Of a stretch of 64,000 bases of DNA, positions 16,575-27,730 are shown one piece after another; within the stretch, counting starts at the first letter, position 1, and each line of letters begins with the position of its first letter. Both the position numbers and the translations under genes were made by a program. The DNA is from Actinopolymorpha rutila. Its GTDB lineage: Bacteria > Actinomycetota > Actinomycetes > Propionibacteriales > Actinopolymorphaceae. The notes beneath the pieces were generated by a model, which was not told the DNA's origin, ran no database searches, and saw only the letters and a program-made list of their open reading frames with translations. Location of the stretch: NCBI RefSeq assembly GCF_013407855.1, contig NZ_JACBZH010000001.1:6262001-6326000 (forward strand), given 5' to 3'.

Positions 16575-18452
16575 ATGCATTCGACGACGCAGGACCTTCC
16601 CGGCACCGGTGGCAGTGGAGCCGTCGGCCGGTTGAGGGCTGCGCTGGCCACGATCCGCGCCGGGGTGGAGGAGGCTTTGTCGACGCCGACCACGTGGGTG
16701 GAGGTCGGTGAGCTGGGGGCGCTGATCGGTGAACTGGAGGCGGAGAAGGCACGGACCGACGCGCTCACCCTGGCCTGGGTCCGCCAGGCCGAAGCCGGCG
16801 ACATCGGGAAGACCACGGGTGCGGCGACCACCGCGGCGTGGTTGCGTACCGCGCAGCGGATGTCGAAGACCGAGGCCTCCGCCACCGTCGGCCTGGCCCG
16901 GGACCTGGACCGCACGGTCACCCTGACAGCCCGCGCGTTGGCGCGGGGAGAACTGTCGTTCAAGCACGCCCAGGTGATCGCGTTCGCGGTCAAGGACCTG
17001 CCCACCTGGATCGGTCCCGAACAGCGGATGAAGGCCGAGGAATACCTGATCACCTGGTCCAAGCGACGTAACCCCGACGACATACGCCTGCTGGGCCGGG
17101 CGTTGCTGCAGTACCTCGCACCACAAGAGTGGGAACGCCGGCTCGGGAAGGAGCTCGGCGACGCCGAACGTGCCGCCGAACGCAAACGGTCCCTGCGCTA
17201 CCTGGCCAACGGGATTCCGGGGTCGGAAACCGTGGTGATCAAGCTGCCGGTGGTGGAGATGGAAGCCCTGCGGAAGATGGTCGAGGCGCTGATCGCCTCC
17301 GACACCCGCCCCGACCCCGACGAACGCCCCCTGGACCAAAAGTGCGGGGACGCCTTCGCCGAACTCCTCGCCCAGTGGGCGCAGCAGCAGGCATCCCCCA
17401 ACAGAGGACGCGGACGCGACTGCGTCACCGTGCTGATCGGACTGCAGCAACTGATGAACGGCACCGGGTTCGGCACCATCGACGACCTCAACCCCGTCCG
17501 CCCCATGCCCTGCAACTGCCAAACCCCCGACGCCAAACGCCAAGCCCAGCGCAAGACCCGACAGCAGAACACGAGCACCAACGACACCGGCAGCACCACG
17601 GGCACCAAGCCCACAAGGTCGAAGACCACCAGGAACGAGCACGGCAAGGTCCCCGGCGACACCGAGCGCGAAGCCGGGACTGGTGGCGGTGTCGTCGACC
17701 CGGAAGCAAGGACTGACTCCGGCGAGACCACCAGACCAGCCCCGACCGGTGACCTGGGTACGGCCGGCGCCGAGTGCAGGGCGGCTACGCGGGAAGCTCA
17801 ACCAGACAAGGAGAAACCGCCGGGCGATCCGGGTGGGGTCGCCGACCGGATACCCGAACCCCGAGAACCCGAGCACCACCCACAACCACATACCGAGACC
17901 GGAGCGGATCCAACAGGTGAAGCAGATCCGGAGGTAGACGCCGAACCCGAGGAGAGTGCGGCGGGGCCGGAGGCTGCCATCGACCACACCGGCCCCATCG
18001 ACCCCCACGACGGCTGCCAGAAGTGTGGCGGTGGTGGGTCGGCCTGGATCCTCGGCCTCCGAGGAGAACCGCTCTCAGTCGCCACCATCCGCAGGATGGC
18101 CTGCGACGCCAACATCATCCCCGTCGTCCTCGGCGGCAACGGCGAAATCCTCGACATCGGGATGGCCGACCGGTTCTTCACCGAACCCCAACGCCGAGCA
18201 CTCGCCATCCGCGACGGGTCCCACTGCCACTTCCCCGACTGCCAGGTCCCCGAACGCCGCTGCGTCGCCCACCACATGAACCCGTGGGACCACTTCGGCC
18301 CCACCAACCTCGCCAACGGAGTGCTGCTCTGCAAGACCCACCACACGTTCGTCCACCACAAAGGCTGGACAGTCCGCATGGGCGACCACGGCCACCCCGA
18401 GTACATCCCGCCCGAGTGGGTGGACCCGCAGCAGAAAGTACGCCGGCCATGA
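16575..18452 (+). CDS. DUF222 and HNH endonuclease domain protein (13E12 repeat family)
   Basis: 625 residues. N-terminal ~300 residues are the helical DUF222 domain (ALTLAWVRQAEAGD, AQRMSKTEASATVGLAR, ARGELSFKHAQVIA). A ~230-residue linker (about 320-480) is low-complexity Gln/Thr/Gly/Glu. The C-terminal HNH nuclease has HCHFPDC, RCVAHH, and LCKTHH with its second Cys-rich corner and catalytic His. The family includes REP13E12 proteins of mycobacteria, which occur in many copies and may be mobile; only one copy is here. Role unknown. A leaderless -10 box and two DnaA boxes lie upstream. Confidence 0.88.
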   Translation: MHSTTQDLPGTGGSGAVGRLRAALATIRAGVEEALSTPTTWVEVGELGALIGELEAEKARTDALTLAWVRQAEAGDIGKTTGAATTAAWLRTAQRMSKTEASATVGLARDLDRTVTLTARALARGELSFKHAQVIAFAVKDLPTWIGPEQRMKAEEYLITWSKRRNPDDIRLLGRALLQYLAPQEWERRLGKELGDAERAAERKRSLRYLANGIPGSETVVIKLPVVEMEALRKMVEALIASDTRPDPDERPLDQKCGDAFAELLAQWAQQQASPNRGRGRDCVTVLIGLQQLMNGTGFGTIDDLNPVRPMPCNCQTPDAKRQAQRKTRQQNTSTNDTGSTTGTKPTRSKTTRNEHGKVPGDTEREAGTGGGVVDPEARTDSGETTRPAPTGDLGTAGAECRAATREAQPDKEKPPGDPGGVADRIPEPREPEHHPQPHTETGADPTGEADPEVDAEPEESAAGPEAAIDHTGPIDPHDGCQKCGGGGSAWILGLRGEPLSVATIRRMACDANIIPVVLGGNGEILDIGMADRFFTEPQRRALAIRDGSHCHFPDCQVPERRCVAHHMNPWDHFGPTNLANGVLLCKTHHTFVHHKGWTVRMGDHGHPEYIPPEWVDPQQKVRRP

Positions 18453-18553
18453 GGACCTCGGGCCGGAGAGTGCCACCCGGGCACGTCACACCCGCCCTGG
18501 CCACACCCTCCCCGGTCACCCCTGAGCAGGTCACTCCTGCCCAGGGCCCGCCC

Positions 18554-19939
18554 TCACACCGAGCGGAGCGCGGCGACCAGCCTCGTCAACGACTCCTTGG
18601 CGTCACCGAACAGCACGGTCGTCTTCGGGTCGTGCAGCAGGGGGTTCTCGATCCCGGCGAACCCCGGTCTCATCGACCGCTTGAGGAAGACCACTGCCTT
18701 GGCCTCGTCGGCGTTCAGGATCGGCATGCCCGCGATGGGCGAGCCGAACGGCTCACGTGCGGATGGGTTCACCACATCGTTCGCACCGACCACGAGCGCC
18801 ACGTCGGTGGCCCGAAACTCCGGGTTGACGTCGGCCATCTCCACCAACTGCTCGTACGGCACGTCGGCCTCGGCGAGCAGCACGTTCATGTGGCCCGGCA
18901 TCCGGCCGGCTACCGGGTGGATGGCGTACACGACCTCCACGTCGCGCGCGGCCAGTGCCTCGGCGAGTTCGCGCAGCACATGCTGTGCCTGCGCGACGGC
19001 CAGCCCGTACCCAGGGATCAGCACCACCCGGCGCGCGTACCCCAGCATCACCGCGATATCCCCGGCACCGGCCGACTTCACCGGCCGGGAACTCTCCTCC
19101 GTCGCCCCCTGCGTCGACGGCCCGGCGAGCCCACCGAACAGGATCGTCGTCACACTGCGGCCCATCGCCTGGGCCATCAGCCTGGTCAGCAACGAGCCGG
19201 CCGCACCGACCAGGGTGCCCGCCACCAGCAACAACGCGTTGCCCAGCAGATAACCACTCGCGGCCACCGAGAGACCGGTGAAGGCGTTCAGCAGCGACAC
19301 GACGATCGGGACGTCCGCGCCGCCGACCGGCAGCACCAGCAGCACACCCACGCCGAGCGACAGCACCGCCAGCACGATCCCGAACACCACCGACCCGAGC
19401 AGGACGGTGGTCACCGCCGCGGCAAGGGTCAGGACCAGGACGCCGCCGTAGACCAGCCGCGTGTGGGGTACGACGATCGGCCGGCCGGGCACCCAGTCCT
19501 GCAGCTTGCCGAACGTCACCAGCGAACCCGCGAAGCTCACCGCGCCGACCAGCACCGTGAACGCCACCGCGATCCGGACGCCCACTCCCGCGTCGGCGAT
19601 CTCGCCGAGTTCGAGCAGCGCCACCAGGGCGGCCGACGCACCGCCGACACCGTTGAACAACGCCACCAGTTGCGGCATCGCCGTCATCACCACCCGGCGG
19701 GCGGCGACCGCGCCCACCACGGCGCCGAGGGCGATGGCGACCAGGATCGGGAGAAGATGGGCAGGGCGTACGGCGGCGAACGTCAGGGCCACCGCGAGCA
19801 CCGCGCCGGCGGCACCGACGAGGTTGCCGATCCGCGACGTGCGCGGTGCGGCCAGTCCGCGCAGGGCGAGGATGAAGCACACCGCCGCGACGAGATAGCC
19901 GAGCTGCGCCCACACGGGCGTCGTCGTGGGGTCAGCCAT
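18554..19939 (-). CDS. pntB: NAD(P) transhydrogenase subunit beta
   Basis: 461 residues. Forms, with PntA, the membrane enzyme that uses the proton gradient to reduce NADP+ with NADH. N-terminal half has about nine helices; C-terminal domain III binds NADP(H) (VILIPGYGLAVAQAQ, GRMPGHMNVLLAEA, GANDVVNPSAR, VFLKRSM). The ATG at 19939 overlaps the end of pntA2 by 8 nt, matching family N-termini; extension to 19984 only reads a GLLPGLLPGP repeat. Third gene of the pnt operon. Confidence 0.94.
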   Translation of the reverse strand: MADPTTTPVWAQLGYLVAAVCFILALRGLAAPRTSRIGNLVGAAGAVLAVALTFAAVRPAHLLPILVAIALGAVVGAVAARRVVMTAMPQLVALFNGVGGASAALVALLELGEIADAGVGVRIAVAFTVLVGAVSFAGSLVTFGKLQDWVPGRPIVVPHTRLVYGGVLVLTLAAAVTTVLLGSVVFGIVLAVLSLGVGVLLVLPVGGADVPIVVSLLNAFTGLSVAASGYLLGNALLLVAGTLVGAAGSLLTRLMAQAMGRSVTTILFGGLAGPSTQGATEESSRPVKSAGAGDIAVMLGYARRVVLIPGYGLAVAQAQHVLRELAEALAARDVEVVYAIHPVAGRMPGHMNVLLAEADVPYEQLVEMADVNPEFRATDVALVVGANDVVNPSAREPFGSPIAGMPILNADEAKAVVFLKRSMRPGFAGIENPLLHDPKTTVLFGDAKESLTRLVAALRSV

Positions 19940-20252
19940 GACGTCTGGGGGTCCTGGCAGGAGTCCTGGCAGTAGTCCTGGCACGGAACATCTCCAGCAT
20001 TCGGTCGGTCACCACGAAACCGCCCACGAGGTTCAGCGTCGCGAGGAACACCGCCACCAGTCCGACCCAGAGCTCCACGGTGTCGCGGGCCCGGCCGGTC
20101 ACCAGGATCGCCCCGATCAGGATCACGCCGTGGATCGCGTTCGCACCCGACATCAACGGCGTGTGCAACGTCGTGGACACCTTCGAGATGACCTCGTACC
20201 CCGTGAACGCGCTGAGCACGAAGACGGTCAGCAGAGCGACTCCCTCGGTCAC
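19932..20252 (-). CDS. pntA2: NAD(P) transhydrogenase subunit alpha, membrane part (PntA2)
   Basis: 106 residues, three helices with LLTVFVLSAFTGYEVISKVSTTLHTPLMSGANAIHGV, the standard domain II opening of split PntA. Its C-terminus (RTTARTPARTPRRHG) is encoded by a 12-bp triple repeat at 19951-19986. Directly follows pntA1 with no gap (stop at 20253, start at 20252). Split alpha subunits are common in actinobacteria and alphaproteobacteria. Confidence 0.93.
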   Translation of the reverse strand: MTEGVALLTVFVLSAFTGYEVISKVSTTLHTPLMSGANAIHGVILIGAILVTGRARDTVELWVGLVAVFLATLNLVGGFVVTDRMLEMFRARTTARTPARTPRRHG

Positions 20253-21377
20253 CTACCCCACCTCCCCGAGGAGTTCGAGTGTCGGCCGGTGGACCACCTC
20301 ACCCGCGTGGGTCACACAGGTGGCGGACAGGATGTCATCACCGAAGTCGAGATGCAGGACACCGACCCGCACCATCAGCAACAGCACGTTGACGACGTTG
20401 TGTCCGTAGAGTTCGCTGGCCGGCCGCGGCAGCTGACTGGCCACGTTCGAACCGCCCCAGACCAGCACGCCCTCGACCATCACCTCGTGCCCGGGAATGC
20501 TGCCCTCGACGTTGCCGCCCTGGTCGGCGGCCAGGTCGACCACCACCGAACCCGCGCGCATCGCTGCGACCATGTCGGTGGTGACCAGCACCGGCGCGGT
20601 CCGGCCGGGCACTGCCGCGGTGGTGATCAGCACGTCGGCGGCGGCGACGTGCGGGGCGAGCAGCTCGCGCTGCCGGGTGGCGCGTTCCTCGGTCATCTCC
20701 CGCGCGTAACCTCCGGCGCCCGCGAGCGGCGGCAGGCCGAGCTGCACGAACTTCGCGCCGACGCTCGCCACCTCCTCCGCCGAACTCTCGCGTACGTCGT
20801 AGGCCTCCACCACCGCACCGAGCCGGCGCACTGTGGCGATCGCCTGGAGCCCGGCCACCCCGGCGCCGAGCACCAGTACGGTCGCCGGCCGCACCGTGCC
20901 GGCCGCCGTCATGAACAACGGGAAGAACCGCTGCAGACGTTCGGCGGCCACGATCGCACCGCGGTAGCCCGCGACCATCGACTGCGACGACAACGCGTCC
21001 ATCGGCTGCGCGCGGGCGGTGCGCGGCACGAGGTCCATCGAGAACGACGTGATGCGGCGCTCCCGCAGCCGGCGGACGAGCGGACCCTCCTCCGCCGTCG
21101 GCAGGAACGACACTGTCACCACACCCTCGCCGAGCTGGCGGGCGGTGCTGAGGTTGATCGGCTGCACCGACACCACGATGTCGGCACCGGTGAGCACCTC
21201 CTCGCTCACCTGCGCGCCCACCGCGCGGTAGTCGTCGTCGGTGGCGCCCGCCTCGTTGCCGGCACCGGACTCCACCGACACCTCGACGCCCGCCGCCAGC
21301 AGCCGGGGAAGCTGCTCCGGCAGCAGCGCGACGCGGCGTTCGCCGGTCCTGCGTTCCCGAAGTACGGCTATCCTCAC
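20253..21377 (-). CDS. pntA: NAD(P) transhydrogenase subunit alpha, NAD-binding part (PntA1)
   Basis: 374 residues; domain I, which binds NAD(H). RERRTGERRVAL at the N-terminus, the Rossmann segment VLVLGAGVAGLQAIATVRRLGA, and the mobile loop VLITTAAVPGRTAPVL are seen. Start is the GTG at 21377, giving the canonical MRIAVLRE opening; the frame is open to 21503 but that part overlaps the divergent gene. A TATGGT box 8 nt before this GTG suggests a leaderless transcript for pntA1-pntA2-pntB. Confidence 0.93.
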   Translation of the reverse strand: MRIAVLRERRTGERRVALLPEQLPRLLAAGVEVSVESGAGNEAGATDDDYRAVGAQVSEEVLTGADIVVSVQPINLSTARQLGEGVVTVSFLPTAEEGPLVRRLRERRITSFSMDLVPRTARAQPMDALSSQSMVAGYRGAIVAAERLQRFFPLFMTAAGTVRPATVLVLGAGVAGLQAIATVRRLGAVVEAYDVRESSAEEVASVGAKFVQLGLPPLAGAGGYAREMTEERATRQRELLAPHVAAADVLITTAAVPGRTAPVLVTTDMVAAMRAGSVVVDLAADQGGNVEGSIPGHEVMVEGVLVWGGSNVASQLPRPASELYGHNVVNVLLLMVRVGVLHLDFGDDILSATCVTHAGEVVHRPTLELLGEVG

Positions 21378-21385
21378 GGGCGGCC

Positions 21386-21391
21386 ACCATA
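21386..21391 (-). promoter_or_regulatory. TATGGT -10 box, probable leaderless start of the pnt operon
   Basis: TATGGT on the minus strand (21391-21386), eight bases before the GTG at 21377. No Shine-Dalgarno sequence precedes that GTG. A plus-strand TAGGTT box at 21413-21418 serves the divergent hydrolase, so the two promoters are back to back within ~30 bp. Confidence 0.5.
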
Positions 21392-21412
21392 CGGCACCCC
21401 CGGACGCGGAGG

Positions 21413-21418
21413 TAGGTT
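21413..21418 (+). promoter_or_regulatory. TAGGTT -10 box of the dienelactone hydrolase gene
   Basis: TAGGTT at 21413-21418 on the plus strand; transcription would start near 21425, leaving a ~42-nt leader with GAAAGGAG just before the ATG at 21467. Confidence 0.45.
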
Positions 21419-21466
21419 CGGAGCCGTGCCCGGACAGCGGTACCTCACCGACGAAAGGAGCGCCCC

Positions 21467-22240
21467 ATGTGCTTCGCCGCGGATGCCCTGCCTCCCGACC
21501 CACCCGGTGGCGCCGAGCCCGTCGCCGGCTCCCGCATCACCCTGACCGCCGCCGACGGCGCCACGTTCGGCGCGTACGAGGCGGACGCGCCCGCATCCAG
21601 TGGTGCCGGTGTGGTGGTGATGCCGGACGTGCGCGGTCTGTTCGGGTTCTACGAGAACCTCGCCGAACGCTTCGCCGGTGTGGGCATCGACGCCGTCGCC
21701 ATCGACTACTTCGGTCGTACGGCCGAAGAACCGCCACACGCGCGCGGTGACGACTTCGACTTCCGCTCCCACGTCGCCCGCACCACACCGGAATCGGTCG
21801 CGGCCGACGTCGGCGCCGCGGTGGACCGGCTGCGGGCCCGTGGCCGGGTGACCTCGGTCTTCACCGTCGGCTTCTGCTTCGGCGGGTCGTACTCCTTCCT
21901 CGCCGCGTCACGCACCGACCTCGCCGGCGTGGTCGGCTTCTACGGCGGCATGCGCCAGCGGGTGGAAGGCGGCCCGACGCCGATCAGCGAGGCCGCGCGG
22001 TACAACACGCCGGTGCTCGGCCTGTTCGGCGGCGCGGACCAGAGCATCCCGCCGGAGAAGGTCGAGGAGTTCCGGGCCGCGCTGGAGTCCGCCGGGGTCG
22101 AGCACACGCTGCACACCTACCCGGGCGCGCCGCACAGCTTCTTCGACCGCAGCTTCGACGACTACGCGGCCGAGTGCGCCGATGCGTGGACCCAGGTACG
22201 GGAGTTCATCGCCATCCGCTCCGGCCCCCGGCCCGCCTGA
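21467..22240 (+). CDS. Dienelactone hydrolase family protein
   Basis: 257 residues, alpha/beta hydrolase. Catalytic triad visible: nucleophile Cys in GFCFGGSYS (~residue 131), Asp in FGGADQSIPP (~187), His in GAPHSFFDR (~222). Cys in place of Ser is the dienelactone hydrolase signature. These enzymes open lactones in chlorocatechol catabolism, but most chromosomal members have unknown substrates. ATG start with GAAAGGAG upstream. Divergent from pntA. Confidence 0.92.
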   Translation: MCFAADALPPDPPGGAEPVAGSRITLTAADGATFGAYEADAPASSGAGVVVMPDVRGLFGFYENLAERFAGVGIDAVAIDYFGRTAEEPPHARGDDFDFRSHVARTTPESVAADVGAAVDRLRARGRVTSVFTVGFCFGGSYSFLAASRTDLAGVVGFYGGMRQRVEGGPTPISEAARYNTPVLGLFGGADQSIPPEKVEEFRAALESAGVEHTLHTYPGAPHSFFDRSFDDYAAECADAWTQVREFIAIRSGPRPA

Positions 22241-22395
22241 CGCGCAGAGGCCGACCCGCCGAGCCCGACCCGCCGGGTCGGGTCGGCCGAGCCGGTCAGC
22301 GAAGCCGGTGGTGGGTGGCCCGCGGGTGGCCGGGCCGGTCGCGGACCGGTCCCAGCTGGCGGGCAGGCGCTTTCCACCGCTCGCGAAGGTGGCCT

Positions 22396-25698
<3,303 letters not shown>

Positions 25699-25699
<1 letters not shown>

Positions 25700-25733
25700 G
25701 CAGGTAGCCGGTAGGTAGCAAGCAGGTAGCCGG
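25699..25733. repeat. Direct repeat after beta-galactosidase stop
   Basis: AGCAGGTAGCCGG at 25699-25711 and again at 25721-25733, with a TAGGTAGCA partial copy between. It spans the stop codon region of the beta-galactosidase gene. Probably slippage-born. Confidence 0.45.
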
Positions 25734-25748
25734 CACCGGCGAGTACGA

Positions 25749-25792
25749 GCGAAGCGGCGGTCCTATCCCGAGGGGTCGGACCGCCGCTTCGC
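25749..25792. terminator. Bidirectional terminator between beta-galactosidase and VTC genes
   Basis: A perfect 15-bp stem: GCGAAGCGGCGGTCC at 25749-25763 pairs with 25778-25792, with a 14-nt loop. It sits in the 111-bp gap between two convergent genes and should serve both. Confidence 0.85.
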
Positions 25793-25810
25793 TGTTCGGA
25801 CCGAGCGCTG

Positions 25811-26833
25811 TCACGCAGCTGGTAGCGGACCGATCCTGACGCCGGCGTCGGACTGGCCGGCCCCTGGGTCCGCAACGTCCCACTCGCGTAGGTGGGATTT
25901 CGGACGCCAGTCGAAGTGGTGACGTAGAACGCGGTTCCACGGGTTGGTCACAACTGTGGGGTTGAGAAGGGCGAGGGCAACGCAGTATTTGCTGATGCTG
26001 ACCGGCCGGACTCCGAGTTCGCGGAGAATCCGGTCGGCAGCGCTCCTGCCGCCGACTGTCTTGCTCTCGACGAGGATCTGGTCCGTGAGCCCGCCGGCTG
26101 TCCGACCGTGGTGCTCGCAGACGAGGTCGAGGTCGCAGGTGAAACGGTTTCCTTCTTCGAGGTCGACGAGGGTTCCGCGAAGGTACCTGGTGGTGACGAC
26201 CGGTGCCAGCGCGGGCGCGCTGATGCCGTACTCGGTGTGGAGCAGGTCGTCGAGAAGACGGTGGCCCTGATCGGTGAGCACTGCACGATGCTCGGTCGCG
26301 TGAGGGAAACGGGTCTTGATGGTCTGGGAGCGCCGGCCTTTCAGTTTGACCTCGAGCATGCAGATGTCGGAGTCCACATAGGTGCGCGTACGGACCTTGT
26401 AGCGGAGTCGGCGGCCCTGCAGATGCTGGCGGTAGAGGTGGAGCTGAGGGGTGTCGAAGTACACCGACTCGTACTGGAACAGTCGGCGGTCATCGATCTC
26501 CAGGACGGAGTACCGCTCGCCGAGCCGGGTGAGAAGCTCGGTGAAGGTTTGGGTGGGAACGAGGTACTTGCGGTCGACCCGGGACTGCAACTCTGCCTGC
26601 TCCAGCACTGTCGGCAGGTCCACTGCGGTCAGCGGTGCGAGGGCGTCGGCGACGAGCGCGCTGGTGCGGGTCGGGAGCTCGGCAGGGTGTGGCGTCACGA
26701 CGGGAGTCGTCGTGGGGGTCGACACGGGGGTCGACACGGGGGTCGACACGGAGGTCGACACGGAGGTCGACACGGAGGTCGACACGGGGGTCGACACGGA
26801 GGTCGTCACGGAGGTCGTCACGGAGGTCGTCAT
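25811..26833 (-). CDS. VTC-domain polyphosphate polymerase-like protein
   Basis: 340 residues. Residues ~70-320 form a VTC domain, the tunnel-shaped triphosphate-binding fold of yeast Vtc4: basic strands RVDRKYLV, LRYKVRTRTY, CMLEVKLKGRR, VTTRYLRGT, plus VESKT. The domain makes or binds polyphosphate. The first ~45 residues are a Val/Ser/Thr/Pro repeat from a 12-bp minisatellite. ATG at 26833 overlaps the stop of the DUF4956 gene (ATGA), which confirms that the repeat is translated. VTC and DUF4956 genes are paired in many bacteria, often with CotH kinases, which are absent here. Confidence 0.88.
   Translation of the reverse strand: MTTSVTTSVTTSVSTPVSTSVSTSVSTSVSTPVSTPVSTPTTTPVVTPHPAELPTRTSALVADALAPLTAVDLPTVLEQAELQSRVDRKYLVPTQTFTELLTRLGERYSVLEIDDRRLFQYESVYFDTPQLHLYRQHLQGRRLRYKVRTRTYVDSDICMLEVKLKGRRSQTIKTRFPHATEHRAVLTDQGHRLLDDLLHTEYGISAPALAPVVTTRYLRGTLVDLEEGNRFTCDLDLVCEHHGRTAGGLTDQILVESKTVGGRSAADRILRELGVRPVSISKYCVALALLNPTVVTNPWNRVLRHHFDWRPKSHLREWDVADPGAGQSDAGVRIGPLPAA
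26706..26833. repeat. 12-bp coding minisatellite (about 10-11 copies)
   Basis: Units of GTCGACACGG(A/G)G repeat from 26718, with diverged GTCGTC variants at both ends (26706-26717 and 26802-26833). Seven central units differ only at one position. Read on the minus strand each unit gives four residues (VSTP, VSTS or VTTS). It makes the N-terminal tail of the VTC protein. Confidence 0.95.
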
Positions 26834-27462
26834 GGTGCAACCCGGTCGAGTTGGCGGGCGACGTACGTGGGGGCGGTGCGGCGGTCGAAGAGGCGGAACC
26901 GCACGTCGACGACAGTGATGTCACGCACCAGGTCGAGTTCACGGACGACACAGTGTTTGACCTTGCCGGCCAGGAGTTGTTCAAGGACTGCGTAGAGGCG
27001 GCCCGGGTCAGGGTAGGCGGCGTCGAGGGTGACCGTCTGCCGTCGGGTCCGGACGAGTAGTCGAGGGTGGTCCGCGACGTACATGACAGCGAGGAGCGTC
27101 GCGGACAGCGCGGGCGTGAACCACACGCGTCCCGTGTGCAGCCCGTTGATGAGACCGAGGGCCAGGGAGATGAAGTAGTAGGCGACCTCCTCCTGGGTGA
27201 TCGAGTCCGAACGCAGCCGGACGATCGACAATATGCCGAACAATCCAAAGCCGAGGCCCAGGCCGGTGGCGGCGCCGGCGCTGGCGAGGAGGGTGGTGAC
27301 GACAAGGACGCCGACGTTGAGAGCGATGTACGCCAGCAGCAGGTCGCGACGGTAGTAGCGCCGGAAGTACACGAAATAAGCCAGGATGCTGATGGCGACC
27401 AGGTCGGCGATCAGCGCCGTCCAAAGGTTGTCGGCGATTAGTGCCGTCCAAAGGTTCCGCAT
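26830..27462 (-). CDS. DUF4956 family membrane protein
   Basis: 210 residues. About four hydrophobic segments (within ~20-120), then a ~90-residue cytoplasmic domain. GLGFGLFGILSIVRLRSDSITQEEVAYYF is the family signature. The ATG at 27462 has GAGGAGAAG upstream; a GTG-type extension to 27492 is less likely. Residues 3-20 are a perfect tandem NLWTALIAD duplication from a 27-bp DNA repeat. First gene of a two-gene operon with the VTC protein. Probably forms a membrane complex with it (inference). Confidence 0.88.
   Translation of the reverse strand: MRNLWTALIADNLWTALIADLVAISILAYFVYFRRYYRRDLLLAYIALNVGVLVVTTLLASAGAATGLGLGFGLFGILSIVRLRSDSITQEEVAYYFISLALGLINGLHTGRVWFTPALSATLLAVMYVADHPRLLVRTRRQTVTLDAAYPDPGRLYAVLEQLLAGKVKHCVVRELDLVRDITVVDVRFRLFDRRTAPTYVARQLDRVAP
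27403..27456. repeat. 27-bp tandem duplication in the DUF4956 N-terminus
   Basis: Two 27-bp copies, 27403-27429 and 27430-27456, differ at two positions, both silent: each codes NLWTALIAD on the minus strand. The frame is kept. The remaining gap to 27730 is relatively AT-rich, contains no gene I can support and must hold the promoter of the DUF4956-VTC operon. Confidence 0.9.
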
Positions 27463-27730
27463 CACTTCTCCTCGAAGACAGCCGGTGTTCACTGGCCGTT
27501 GACGTCGGCCGGATGTATCCAGAATCGGCGATGCCTGGCGACGATGCGGGGTCTTTGAGCACGGGTTGAGAGGTCTCTCATCTGGTTCGTGGCGGTCACG
27601 GTGGATGACGTATCGGTCGTCCAGGGACGTCCGGAAGAGGGCACTCCGACTACACCTGACACCTTGGGGCCACGTCCATCAACCCCTTGTCAGCAACGGC
27701 TTTTTGTCGGCAACCACTTCTCGGGGAACG

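Noticed and set aside
19940-19984. Longer N-terminus for PntB
   Set aside because: Encoded by the 12-bp repeat of the overlapping pntA2 C-terminus (GLLPGLLPG); family members start near ATG 19939.
26706-26833. CRISPR-like regular repeats
   Set aside because: Tandem 12-bp units without spacers, translated in frame; not a CRISPR array.
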